Shown: positions 47,001-60,619 of the stretch, piece by piece
Numbering within the stretch: the stretch's first letter is position 1
Layout of the letters: the number at the start of each line of letters is the position of its first letter
The notes under the pieces: generated by a model
Databases searched by the model: none
The model's input: the letters and a program-made list of their open reading frames with translations, nothing else
Told to the model about the DNA's origin: nothing
From: Paramacrobiotus metropolitanus
Lineage: Eukaryota > Tardigrada > Eutardigrada > Parachela > Macrobiotidae
NCBI RefSeq assembly: GCF_019649055.1
Contig: NW_026570224.1
Span: 1-64,000, forward strand
Direction: 5' to 3'
Length of the DNA: 64,000 nt
Position numbers and translations under genes: made by a program

Positions 47001-50000
47001 GTCGTCGCTGTACAGGTAGCGGAACTGCGGCACCTCCTCCACCTGCATGTCGCCCGCCACCGGGATAACACCGCGCAGCACCGTGTACAAGAAACTGCGG
47101 CACAGAAAGGCAAAAAGTCACTTCTAATTTCATGTTTACTGTTTAATGTTACCTTTTCCCATGCTATTTATTTAGTTTAGCACACAGATTTTTCTATTAT
47201 TATTATCAGGTTTCTTTTTTGTTATTAAAACACTTAAACTGTCATTAATTTAATTTATCTATAATTTTTGTGAATTTGTCTTCTATTATTTATTATTTTA
47301 TTTTCGCTGTTTTTTCTCACTAACTTTAGTACATTTTTTTTAAACAGTTACGGTAGTTTAGGTTTTTATTAGCTTTTTTATTATGTTATTCATGCCGATT
47401 TTTTTCTGTTTGCCACAGATTAAAACACAAAAGAGTCCAAAAGTGGAAATGCGTAGTGTAGTGGCAAACCACATACAGGTTTTCGCTGACCGTGTCCTTT
47501 GTTTACATTAAAATTTAGTGACACTAACTGGTGGTCGTTAGTTTTCAATTTCAGCTATCAATGTAGCCATTGTTTTTACTAGTAAATCAGCAAAAAATTA
47601 ACTATAATAAATTTTCAAGTTACTTTTGGCACATTTCTTTTTCTTCGCATTTCCCGTGGTAGAGGAGACTCGGGAGACTTACGTGAAAATCTGGCCCAGC
47701 AACAGGCGACTGGCATGGAAGACACTGCCGAAGAGTGAGCGGAGGATGCTGGCGCTGTCCGAGGCGTCCTTGCTGGTGTTCTTGATGCACATCCCTTGGA
47801 AGTCGTACACTTTATACCTGCCCCCAACACAATACCCACACGATTATTATTATTATTATCACTCTACAGGAGCCAACTCCTTTCAATGGAGATATCTTAC
47901 CAGGCTATTGGAAAATTTTTTTGCTTTGTTTAGAACGACATGAGAAGCTGTCATAAAATCCGCGCATAAATAAATAAAAAATTTCGACTAATCACACAAC
48001 AATGAACAATGAGACAACATGCCCAGGACAGAGCGACAGGTTGACGAATAATGAAATATTATTTGACCATTTGATTGAATAATTTCATTATTATACAGAC
48101 TACAGTACTGTAAAATTTATTTGCAAATATTTCTTGAAATCACCCAAATTACTGGCCAATCTTTCTTATAATTATCAAAATATCGGCAGATAACAGCGGT
48201 ACCGTTTGGTGATGTTGTGGTGGATGAGCTGCGCCATGACCTCGCCGTGCAGCATACCGAAGAAGCGGCCGCGGTCGTCCTCCTCGCGGGTGCTGGTCAC
48301 CACGTAGCCGCTCTCGTCCACCAGGTAGCACACTACGCCGGCGTGATGGCAGGAGAGGCACTGCTCCGCCTTCTTCCCCGCGCCGCCAAACAGACACTAC
48401 CCAATTTAAGCATAAGAATCAGCACCACCCAGCTCTCGATAATCGTTACGGCATATATTTTTTTATTTACTGTATATATAAATGAATAGTATGAATGCAA
48501 ATATTAATTACTAACTACAGTTTTAATAATGATCACAACAATCGTGCACAACATCACGGCAACCGCTAACTGGATGAAACGGTATACGGTAATGTACAAG
48601 ATTCCGTAGAACAGTGGATAAATCCATTAATCATCACAGAGTGTTTCCAAATATATTAAGCCAAAATCCTATTCAAGTTGGCTAGTAGGGATTTACACAA
48701 ATTACTTAATTCTGTTATACAAAGTATACGAGTATTTTTTTACTGCTCATGTATCCGCAACAACTATTTTGATACTCAACGAGGAATTTCATTTTTGAAA
48801 TGTAGGAATTAAAATTAAATTAACACAATATTTTCAGAAAATTATGTGTCCAATGCGTAAATGTTTACGATTTGTGCTGATGAATAATACATAATTTTCG
48901 GGCGTTGACTGACCGTCTCCTTGGAGAGATGCAGGAGCAGACTGCGGACGGTGCGGCGTTTGATGATGATGCCGACGATGGCGGCGGGGGCCAGCTGGTT
49001 GCTGGTGGGCGGACTGGAGACGTACACCGGGACGGAGGCCATCACGCTGGACTCGTCCTCGTCGGGGTGGCTGATCGTGGGGGCCCCCGGCGCCGCCAGG
49101 GGCGTGGTGATCACCTGCCAACCACCACCATTTTATTGCCCGATAAATTTTGCACAATTTCCTTCCCTACCATCTCGCTGGCGCTGGACACGCTGCGCTC
49201 GTAGAACGACTCATCCACCGCCATACTGTGGAAGTCGAAGAAGTGCCTGTTCAACAAACCAAACCCAAATAAAAACAATTTCACCTCCATCTTTATGCAA
49301 TTATCCCTTTTGACAATTTTATTTATAAATTTCGAATAAATTCTGCCATATTTTTATTTTTTCACCGCGAAATCCGCAAATGAATTTGATGTTTATTTTT
49401 TTACATTCCAAAGTCGGAGCTGTTGTCGGAAATCTAACCGCGGCAAAATCCAGAACACATTTCAAGTGGGAAAAAATTGTTAATGATTGTCTTAAATTGA
49501 TCTGAATAACAAGAAACATGAAAAAAGAAAGAAATTTCACACACGTTTGACCATTATTAGACAACCAAGGCTAAATATCGTTGATGTGAAAGCAAAGATT
49601 TACCACTGTTCTACACCACTAGCCGAAGATTTAGGCAAGAAGAACTCAAGCAAATTTAGTGCTGTTTTAGTACTGACTAATGATACTTATTAAAGGATCA
49701 GCCATGTCAATTCAATGAATTCCACGCACTTATTTAATAAAAAAAATAATTAATGCAATTATTTTCTTAACTTAATCGGTATGTACGAGTACTTCAAGGA
49801 AAAAACTTTGATCTCTAAAGAAAACGGTTCAATAAATGAGTCACGTTAAACAATTTTACAGACTAAATTAAAACTGTATTTAAGAAACTCCTGGCAAAAT
49901 ATTTCCTGGACAGCGCTTTTTTGAGCCACCATTCTACAACTTTAGCCGATCAATGCAAAATGTGAGTTCGCTAAAAAACATCCCACGCACGGTGACGTAC

Positions 50001-53000
50001 TTATTACATCAAAAAATTATGAAAAGATACAATTTTTCTAAATTCAATCAGTAAATTATAAAGTGAAATTTCACATAATAAAAAATGATTCCATAAATTA
50101 GCTATCGAAAAAATTTATAAGACTACATTAATCTGCATTTTACATTTTTATTAAATGAATGGCTAAATATTTCCTACAACTCTTGGTTTCACGCTTAGCC
50201 GCTATTCTACAATCACTAGCCGAGCAATGCAAAATGTTAATTCACTGAATTTTTACGTCAAAGATTGTCGCTGGAGATTCAACGAGGAAACGCGGCCTCA
50301 GTTTTGGGCACAATGGAAGGAGCGGAAAAGTTTAATGAAGTTTTTATGTTGTAAAAACTGTGATGTTTTAAATTATTGATTAAGATGTTGTACCACAGGT
50401 GAATAAAGTATTCACTGAAAAACATCCTATCACATACTTAATTAAAAAACCACTTACTGAATTAAAAAATCACGAAATAATACTTTAAATACTACTTTTT
50501 TAAAATCAATCATTAGATTATGCAGTGAAAATTTTACACTATAAAAATTATTCCATAAAACAGCTATAGAAGACATTTTTCAGACTAAATTAAACTGGGT
50601 TTACTGAATGCATTGCAAAATATTTTTACAAGGACAATCTTATACTCTACGAGAAAATTATATACTGGTTTTAATCATATAAACAAGACCACAGCAAAGC
50701 TGGCAAGAAAAACAACATCGGGTACAAATCATTCGCGATCAGCCAATCTAAAAGCGAAAAAAACGTCTTCGCTGTCTCTCATGTCATTAAATGTTCCGAG
50801 GACAGACACTGCACTTCCACGTTGTATCTCAATACTGATTCTCTGACGCAAAAACTCTCCCGACCGAGGGTTACGAAAAAATATACACGTACTTGTTGGG
50901 TTTGTTGTCCTTGCCCGGGGCGGTGGCCGCCGCCTCCGTGGCGTTGTTTTGGAGGGGCGTGATGCCGGTGGGGCCCTGTTCGTTGCGCAGCACGCGCAGG
51001 TACTCCACCGTGCCCAGGTCGTCGGCCGGCTTCTCCACGACGTCCTGCGGGAGGGGCGGCAGTTCCTTGTAGCGCGTCAGACCCGAGCGGGTGGCCGTGA
51101 ACAGCGTCTCGATCTCGATGGGCACGCCGAACTGGCCGCTCCCGATGGGCTTCTCCGCTACCTCGCGCCAATGCGCCACCGCCGCCTCCGTGGCGCGGAT
51201 GTCCAGCAGCAGCGACTCCACCAACTCCGCATTACCTAAATTAAAACAATCATTTTTTCCGCATTTATTTCAAGAAAAATCCCCGATAAATTCGACGGCT
51301 AACTGGTTTTCCAGAGGAAAAAATATCGTGACTAATCCCGGAATGGATACGCTCATATACCAAAATTCATGAAGAATTAAAAAGACAATACAAATTGATT
51401 CAGTATACAGAATTTGAATTAGGATCGATTTAATAAATAAAACTACTTAAATGATTTAACTTATTAGTTTAATTTAATTTTATACTTGAATTTTTACTTG
51501 AAATTCACCATAATTCACCGATAATCTTACAAAAAAATAACTACGACAAAATCAATGGCGTGTACAATGAGAACATTTCCATCGCAAGTACAGCACCGAA
51601 AATTCAAATTAAAACCACTGAATAAAATCCACCGATCTTCCACTACCGGCAAAAATAACACTAAAAAATATATCGCGAAATTCACACTGAAAAATACCCC
51701 GCCGGGAAAACCAACGCTGACCATTCTCCTTATTACCCTGTTTTCATGCAACCGCATTTGACAATAATAAAATTAAAAAAATTCGTCAGTTCTATTTTCC
51801 AAATGAGAAAGAAATTTAAACCTAAGAAAACAATCATAAAATTACAAAGAAAAAATCTCCGCTGGAATAGACGCCGAATTTCAAACCACCTTAACTTTCC
51901 CGGTTAGAATTCCTAAGAAACAAAATCAACTTACAGGAAATCGGCACCGCCGCCGCGTCGGCACCGGCGGCCTCCCCGCCCACCCCCGCGACGGCATTCC
52001 GCTGCAGAACCTCCACCAGGTGGGTGATGTTGGTGATGGTGGCGTTGCAGAAGGCCCACTCGGGATGCAGACGCCACTCGGTGTCGCTGTAGTCGATGTT
52101 CAACCCTGCCGCAACACCCGCATGTCAGTTCAACGGAGAACACGCGGATCATGAATAAATTACGCTGGAAATCGGCGAACGGCATCCGGCCGGTGACGCG
52201 CAGCAGTTCGGTGTTCGGGCGGCCCATCCGCGCCGGAATGGCGATGCCGACGCTCAGCGGGGTGTCCAGGATGCCGGTGTAGTAGTAGTTGTACTCGCGG
52301 ACGTACACGCGCTTCTACAATGCGCAGAATTTAATTTAGATTAATTTTAATAAGTAATTCGGAATTAAATTTCTGGGCTACGGTACAGGGACACAAATAC
52401 GGGATTTTCTGTATTTTTAATTTTGTTTTTTATAACTCACCCGGTGATGCAGTTGGCGCAAAATCAGCATCGTCTTCTGCCCGGTCAACTGGTTCACCAT
52501 GTCGTTGCGTAACTGTCAGAAAATAATAAAAATTAGTCATTTAAAGTAAAAAAATATATAAATGTTTGTTATGATTATTAAATGATTATTAATTTGAAAT
52601 TATTATTGAACAATTGTTAATTTTGAAATGATATAATCAATAATTTTAAATGAATAATAATTTATGATTAAATTATTACTGATGATTATTAATTGTAAGT
52701 TAACCATCATTTAAAATAAAAATGGATATTTTATAATCATCATGGTATAAAATTCTCTAATGCACAGGTATATAGCGAATTTTCGTATGGTTTTAATTAA
52801 GCTAATGGCAAGTACAGGCTTACCGGTAAAGAAAAAGCCCGTTCCGGCTGCATAGCACAACAAACAACGCCATGAATATTAGTAATTTTGTAAAATCAGG
52901 CGACGACGTTTCCTTACTGATGCCGCGTGATGATTGTCCTTGGGAATCTGCCACTCCACTTCCGACAGGTCCACTTCGTTGTAAGAATGCTTGGGCACTG

Positions 53001-56000
53001 CCGACGGCTTCACCTGCCGAAAAACACCCGCTTCCACGTCAAATCGCTTATTCCAAAAGGATTAATCGCAGAAAATGCAGCTACTGACCATGGCTTTCCA
53101 GAAGGGATGGAAGAGCACGTGACCGTTGTGATTCGTCCCGAAAATATAACTTCCGGCGCCCCACTACAACCCGAACGAAGGAAAACAATCAGTTCCTGTG
53201 TGTGGGCGCTTGAGTTAAATTTAATGCATTAACCGAAAAGAAACCAACAATATTTCCCGTTCTCAATCTTCAAATTTTCATTAACAATTTTATTTTTGAT
53301 ATTTTATATTACTTCCGGTGCAGCTCAGGATAAATCCTTTCGTGTGCGAGCAGTACAATAAAATTCATCACATTAACCGAAAAAAGCAAAAATATCATAA
53401 TCATCAAATTTTATTTTAACAATTTGCTTTAATACGTTAGGTTACTTCCGGTGCCGCATTAGAATCAATGAGTGTGTGAAAAGTTAGTTTAACTTTAATA
53501 TTAACCAACGAACCGAAAATGTTTCAAGCAACAATTTGTTTTAATACGTATTTTCATTTTCAATCTGATTTATATATATGCAGTCCCGTTTTCTATTTTA
53601 CCATTCAATCTGCAATGTACTTCCATTTAGAAAAGATTTATTGTGTTTAGCAATGGTTTCCCATAAGGAAAACGCTGGTTTGAGACATACCCGGTAGGGT
53701 GTCATGATGGCGCGGATATCGGACACGTTGACATCGATGCCCATGACGCCGATTAAACTGCCCTTCTTCTCCTGCAGTTAAAGAGGCAGACGGTTGATCA
53801 AGAGTACGCCGGAAGTGAGAGCATCGTGTGCAGAAACCTACCGCCGCCAAAGAGCGATTGAAGACCGGCTGCGCCACGGAGATCACCATTCCGGCATTCG
53901 GCTAACCACACACACAAACGATATCATCACATTCCATTACGTCGCTCTGTATTCTTCACCGTTAACTTTATTCGGTATTCACTTCTTTAAAAACTTGTCG
54001 TTAAAATAAATCATTCATATTAATCAAAATAAATTATTTTCAAATTATATTTCAATTACTCGTACTTTTGCGCATTTTTACGGACAGTTACGATTCACCA
54101 AAAACTTACTGCTGTTATTTTCATCCATAATGCAAAATAAATATTCGAGACCTGCTTTGCCAAAATAAATTCAATCGAATTCATGACCGCAAAAATCAAA
54201 AACACGATTTTAAAGTATGATCTGAAAATCAAACCGCGCGAGACGTATAAAATAACTATATAAAAAATTGCATGTAAAAGCCAAAATAAATACACAAATA
54301 ATACGAAAAAATCAACAAACACAACGCAAATTTTCTACCGACATCACCATAAAAATTAAGTGAAGAAAAAGCCAAGTAACCGCAAAATAAAAAAAAAAAC
54401 AACAACAGAGCTTGAAGCAAACTACAGCATACCGAGCCGCTGTTATCAACCGTCTGATGTTTGAATGTCCACGTCGTGTCTTTACGGAAAGCATCCTTAC
54501 TCATCCCTATCGGTCGACTGAACACCGATATACACATCTGACCGAAGAAATAAATCCCCATTGCCACGTAATCAACAAAAACCGGCAGAATTAGTAACAA
54601 AAACACTCACACACCGGGCATTGCCATGCCGTTAACAACATCCTTCCGGGAGTCATATTTCGCATGCTAGGAAAATAAGGAATACCGTGGATAACCAAAC
54701 AAGCAAATAAATCAACACGCCACCGCCACATGTTTTTCTCCATATTCTGTTTGTCGTTCATCACTGGCAAATAATTCTTTAAAATATTTACCATTTAATT
54801 TCCTTTTCTTTCAGCGTGAAGCACCGTCTCAGCAGCGTGAATAAATCGTTCAATGACCCACAAATTAACCAATAAACAAATTATCGTAATCAATTTTTAA
54901 AAAAAAAACACACAATAAACAGCAAAGTAAATAAAACTAAATCGAGCAAAGCCAGAAAATGCGCACTTCGTCCACGAAGAAAGTCAGCAAAATAAACCCG
55001 ATCAAAACTGAAAAATATTTCTGTGGAAGAGGACTAATACTGAAATGCAAGAATTCCTTAATTTTCTTGGAATTATTTTTTACCAACATAAACTGTAATA
55101 ATATTTTCAACAATAAATCTCGGGTTAAACATTTTGTTTACCAATTTTCTGGTTACTTTTCATTAAAGGGATATTCCAATAAATGGATATTAAATGCAAT
55201 TATTATTACTAACAGATAAGAATATTCCTTAGACAAAAATAATTTTTTAATTCAATATTTCCAAATAATTTACTAATTTTTTTGTGTGCGAGTAACTAGT
55301 CTTTATTACGATAATACTAATTCTTTACTATTTTTCTATAATACTGATTATTTTGCGGGTTAACGTGATTAGCAGCGCGGGCGCTTACTTTGGCATGCCA
55401 GTAGACGTTAGTCCAGATGTTAGTATGGTTCTGCGACAGCACCATGGGTCGACCCAGCACCCGGTAGTAATCCTGCCAACACCCACACCCATGCCAACAC
55501 ACACCTCCCACCACCACGCTCAACAACTGACCTCGACGTTGTCCCGCACATCCGCCATGGTCGACACATGGGTGACGTAGCCCCGGTTGAGACAGGCCAT
55601 CTTCTTCATGTTACTCACGTCCGTCACCTCCCGCCCGATGACGTAGGTGAAGACGCGCACCCGCTTCTCGGGATTGAGCTCGGCCATGAGGTCGTCGTAC
55701 TCCTCGGGCAGGCCGTCGCTGATGATCATGATGGCCTTGTTGCAGCCGGCCGATTCGCGGGCCGGGTCGGTGCGGTTGAGCACGGCGAAGGCCATCTGCA
55801 GGGCCTCGGTGAAGTTGGCGATGTTCTCCGTTTTCAGCAGTTTGATGCGCTCTTCGAAGAGGGATTTGGTCAGCTCCGAGGCTTGGACTAGGGTGTCTTT
55901 CAGGCAGGGCTCCAGGTAGCGCGCCACTTCCGCCACCTACGATCAAAACACAAAACTTACAGATGAAAGACAAGAATTTAAAAATGGAAAAAATATTCAA

Positions 56001-59000
56001 TGAAACCTTCACTCTTAGTTTATTTTATTTTTATACAATTTATTTAATTTAAATACAGTGCAGTGATAGGTAAAATACGAATATCGTAATTTATGTTATG
56101 TTGCTATGAATAACAAAAAAACGGATGAGAGTTGAGATACGGTTTAGAGTTGACGCTTTCGTGGCTTTTTTTGTAGGCACTATTATGTAACAACAACACA
56201 TGTCTCGGCGCCACTACACTACAAAACTCGTTGCGTGTCTTAACAACGCTAATCATCAGTAACCGATAGGCACCGTATAATATTTTCAACCTAAGCATTC
56301 AAAATAACGATGTTTTCGTGTCATTCGTAAATAGATGTCAAGCAATAAACAGTAGAAACACAACAAAATAACACACAAAAAGTCTGCAACAAAAATTTTT
56401 AAAAAAAGTGTACAGTAACCAGATAAAAGCAAAGCCAAACGAGGCCCTTGCGTTCAACGACTACGCCATAAAAAAGTCTAATATTAATAAAAAAATGTTA
56501 ATAACTACTCTGCGGATAAAAGCAGAAAAAATTAATAAAAAAAATGTTAATAAAAATATTAATAAAAAAATAAATTAATAATATTAATAAAAAAATGTTA
56601 ATAATTACTAGTACTATTAATCGTTTGCGTGATTCACTAATAGTCGTACTGCTTTTATGCGAAATACCTTTTTTTGCGAAATACTGAGGAAAAGAAATGC
56701 ATTCCCGATTCAATACCTTGATGATGTTGAAGAAGTCGTCCTCGTGCAGCGTGTTCATGATCTCCTTGACGGTGGTGCGGGCGATCTCCTGCCGGATCCC
56801 CGTCATGCTGCCGCTCATGTCCAGCAGGATGAGCATGTCCTTGGGACTGCTGGCCGCGCGGATGTACCAGTTGGTCAGGCGGCAGTCGTACATGTCGGGC
56901 CGGTCGGGCTCCATGGACCAGCGCGCCCCCGGGTACAGGCGCATGAAGCCCTCGGCGCTGCCGAAGTACTGCCACCGCAGACTGTCGTCGTTCGCCTGGT
57001 TCACGCGGAACGTCTTGTCCAGCTGCTTGCTCCACCGCACGCCGTACAGCACCGTCGGCGCTACACATTTCAATACACAATTTAATAATTATTAAATTTT
57101 TTTTTCCATGTCCCATAAAATTACGACTTTCGCAACACTCTTCTAATTTTTTATAAATTTCCCCGGTTAAGTAAATTTTTAACAACAGATGGTATCCGTA
57201 TTTCATGCAAAATGCAAAATTAAATACCAAATTTTATTTTTACCGAAATGTCGTTCGGTAATTTTTTTGGTTATTTTTTTTATCTGTTTAATTACTTATG
57301 TCGGTTATTTTAATTACCCGAAATTTCATTTTGATTTTTTACCGAAATTTTTTACCAAAATTTTATTTTATTTTAACCGAAATTTTATTTTTTCACTACA
57401 GTATTTTATTTATTTACTACGTAAGAACTGCATTTATTTTTTGTGCAAACGTACAGCGGTTGAAAATGTTGGTGGGCACGTGTACCGTGCTGCGCAGCAT
57501 GTTGACTTCCTCGTAGTGATACCGCGGATCCGCCGTGAAGTCCATCGTCAGGAACGGCCAGCTGGAGTCGTTCTTCACGTTGTTCAGCTCCTTGGCGTTG
57601 TAATACGATACCTACAGAACAGAAAAGTGATTCTGTCACATTGATTCTGCGAGCGTTAACTGACTTGCACGTTGATCGGAACAAATATCAAAATGAACTA
57701 AAAACATTTCGCCATTATGTACACAAAATTCGAAAATGCATTGCATCTAAATCACCGAATCTTTACGCCCGAAAAAAAGGTTTTAAATAAATAATGAAAA
57801 ACTTTCTTAGAACATCCTCTTCCAACATTTTGCAGCAATTACAAAATAAATAAAAATGACTGGGAAGAATCACATAAACAAAAATTATAAGAAACTTTTC
57901 ACTTTTCACTTGTAATTTTTATACAAGTCACAGGAAAAAATAAGAAAAAATTATATTAAAATTAATAAGAAAAGGAATGTCCATAGGAAAACAATAAGAA
58001 ATATTATTAGAAGAAATAATATTTCTAAGAAATAATATTATTATTAGAAATAATATTTCTGTCTTTAATTTTTATTCTGCAATGGAGTTTAGACAGGCAC
58101 GTACATTAACGTGGGGATCCCAGGCGGCGGCGCGGGTGATCTGTTCGGCCGTCTCCACCAGGCGCTTGACGGCCTCCACCTTCTTGCTCATGGTGCTGGA
58201 GAGCTTCGTGGCGATCTCCTGCAGACGCGCCGCCACGTCCTGCTTCTCCACGCGCACGCCCGCCGCGCGGAAACTCTGCCAGGCAGCACTGCCGGTCAGC
58301 GTCAATTATCAACCATTACATTCGGGAGAAGAGACTACCTGTTCCAGCTGCGTGAATCCCGAGGCATCCTTCGTCAGACGGAATAACTCCGAGCCCAACT
58401 TCTGTGCTAGTCGCTTCAACCTGCACGATGTACGATATCAGACACGTGAGACCAGCCGCGCAAATAAACAGCAGAAAAAGTCTGGGAAATCGAAAAAACC
58501 ACAGAGTACCGAAAAAATGGGAAATGAAAGTCTAGTGCCATTTTACAAAAAAACAATGTCAAAATATCGTAGATAACTTTTAAAATTATGCAGATCAAAC
58601 TGCAGCCAACGATAACCAGCGTCTTCGCTGTACAGAAATCTTAAAAAAAAATCTCAATCTCGTTTAATAAAAGCTAAAACTGATCTCATACACAGAAAAC
58701 CATAAAAACCAGAAAACGAAATTAACTGTAAAGATTGGAAGTGAATTATGTGATTTAGTACCCGTGCGAACATGTCAACCGCACAGGTTACCGCGGTCTG
58801 CGCTACGTGACGGTGAGCATGTTGTAACGATTTTCCTATTTTCTTATTTTTCTAACTTCCATCTATGATTTTAGTCAATTTATACTGCAGAAACTGAGAA
58901 AAATTTTGGAACTCTGTGATCTACACTCTACAGTGTTTTAAAATAAATTAACGTAAATGAAAGCTTTAAGAAACACGGCACAGGAGGGTAAATGCGCGCG

Positions 59001-59259
59001 CGAGTCGTATCGTTAATTGCAGCACAAGGTGTTTGCAGCGAGGAAGAACTAGACCTGCCTTCAACTCTACTCACGCTTCTTCAGCCAACCCGTTGTGCTC
59101 CGCTTCCAGCTGCTTCTGCGCCGTAATCAGCTGCTTGCGCATGGCCGCCTGTCGTTTGAGCTCGGCCTTGGTGAGTCGCTTGGAGTGCTCGGCCGTCGCA
59201 CTCCCCAGACATCCCAACCACACCACCACCCCCAACCCTAGCGCTCTGGCCAGGAGCAT
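44077..59259 (-). CDS. CACNA2D-like: Voltage-gated calcium channel alpha2/delta subunit
   Basis: Twenty-two coding exons on the minus strand: 59259-59075, 58420-58339, 58275-58105, 57611-57455, 57060-56717, 55936-55532, 55472-55389, 53901-53842, 53771-53691, 53163-53089, 53013-52918, 52512-52441, 52314-52164, 52105-51935, 51235-50893, 49246-49171, 49114-48914, 48396-48203, 47817-47683, 47094-46732, 45775-45473 and 44229-44077. Phases agree throughout except inside 45775-45473. The product is about 1300 aa. The order is signal peptide (ARALGLGVVVWLGCLGSATA), VWA_N region (YYNAKELNN, HVPTNIFNR), VWA domain with MIDAS DMSGSMTG (near residue 278) and SDGLPEEY, Cache-like region (YYRVLGRPMVLSQ, LIGVMGIDVNVSDI, NGHVLFHP), then VGCC_alpha2-type Cys motifs (CLANCTKY, CPCND, HDEDSSDCG) and a C-terminal hydrophobic helix (VVVIFIALLYCAGV) suited to GPI anchoring. 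It traffics and modulates CaV channels at the cell surface. A two-base frame change near 45680 is discussed in the findings. Confidence 0.93.
49560..50640. repeat. Diverged tandem repeats in CACNA2D intron 15
   Basis: Within the 1.6-kb intron between exons 50893 and 49246, a unit recurs about three times, near 49850-49970, 50090-50250 and 50560-50640. It contains AGACTAAATTAAA, GCAAAATATTT, TTCTACAA..TAGCCGA and GCAATGCAAAATGT. Copies are strongly diverged and AT-rich. Confidence 0.6.
53229..53570. repeat. Diverged tandem repeats in CACNA2D intron 9
   Basis: Units of about 120-145 bp share ATTAACCGAAAA, TTAACAATTT and TTACTTCCGGTGC. Two good copies (53229-53340 and 53373-53480) and a decayed third (to about 53570) lie between exons 53771-53691 and 53163-53089. 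Confidence 0.65.
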
Positions 59260-60261
59260 CTTCGATCCGAAGCTGCTGCCACAGCGCGACGCCCGTTGTT
59301 ATTCGTCTATCCCATCGCGCTGCACACTGATCATCGGAGAAATCAGACGACCAACAGATATCTTCCACGGAGAAAATCAGAATCGAATTACGATGGTGCA
59401 GCGTGCAGATCAACAGTGAGAGAATCCCCTGATTATCGACTGCGCATCGGGGATCGATACTGCGGGGTTAATTGGGAATCGGATCCATATCAGGGACAAA
59501 TAAACACGGGAAAATGCTGGTGACAGGAGAAATCAACTTGCTTATTGTAACTTATCGACCCTGAGATTGTAAATTATTTCTACTCTGTGTTGAAAACGAG
59601 AGGAAATGAGAAGAAACTGCTCTGTCAAAGATTTCATGAAGAAACATGAATTTTGGCAGATACCTTAGGCTGGTTTCAGCCAGCAGCCTTGCGAGGGATT
59701 TACGCAACCACGCACACGTTAATTGCCGCATTAATCGCGTTGTGCTGCCTGAAGGTGCTTTGAATGCCAAGACGAGTGTACGATTCAACGTGCGCCTGCG
59801 TACGTATCAGACGCACGTTGAATCGCTACTCTCGCTCTTCTCTCTGTCGGTGGAGAACGGAGAACGCAGCATCCCGTTGGGATCGATCGCAGTGTGCTCA
59901 TCGATGGAGTCATACTTACCCTGGAAATCGATGAGCGATCCGAGAATAGCTTACAAGTGCAATAAATGCAGTTTGTACAGCTACCCCAGCGATACACCAG
60001 TTTTGAATAGCTTGTTCTATAGGGTCTCTTTAAGTGGTGGTATGTTTTGCTGACTCTGTTTGTAAGTACTCGTGTACCAACTTCCGCTGCCAACAATGCG
60101 GTCACAGAGAGCATTATTTTCATAGCTTCTAGCCGGTGTTCATAGCAGTTTGCCGAGGCGGCGTTATTCTGGAAGTCTGTGGAGTTTCAAGGCTAAAAAA
60201 TTATAGTACTTACATAGAATAATGATACTCTTACAGATGCAGTGTAGTTAACAACAAGAAT

Positions 60262-60540
60262 GCGTTTCTCGCATATCGGACATTTTTCACAATATTTATA
60301 CCGACTTGCGTACCGGACACCAGAGATACGGTATTCCCTCAATTTCTCTGTGATGTTCCACATTAAAAAACTTGATAATTTTTTACTAATCTCGTGTACA
60401 AGCTTTCATAAAATTACTATTCGTCGTGTGATCATTTTTGGACGGTTTTTGTCGTGTGGAAATACGGAGAAAACGCTGTGCCTCTAGCTGGTGTCCGACT
60501 CGCGAAATGATATTGGGAAAAAGCCTGGAATAATTGGAAA
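60262..60540. mobile_element. MITE-like element, GGATCCGCGTAC-type family, copy 2
   Basis: The left terminus reads ATCGGACA...CACAATATTTATACCGACTTGCGTACCGGACACCAG. The right terminus is its imperfect complement (CTGGTGTCCGACTCGCG...GATATTGGGAAAAAGCCTGGAA). Length is about 280 bp and there is no ORF. Similar to the element at 27603-27882. Confidence 0.65.
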
Positions 60541-60619
60541 GTAATAATTGGAAAATAAGTGAAATAAATAAAAGTTAAGTAAATCAAATTTCGGCGTTGC
60601 CGTTAATGTTGTTTTTGAC

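Noticed and set aside
46791-47180. Leu/Arg-rich plus-strand ORF opposite CACNA2D exon 20
   Set aside because: Same antisense artefact. The minus frame carries conserved Cys motifs and consistent splice phases.
59646-60053. 135-codon plus-strand ORF upstream of the CACNA2D start
   Set aside because: No domain, overlaps opposing ORFs, and lies in the likely promoter region of CACNA2D.
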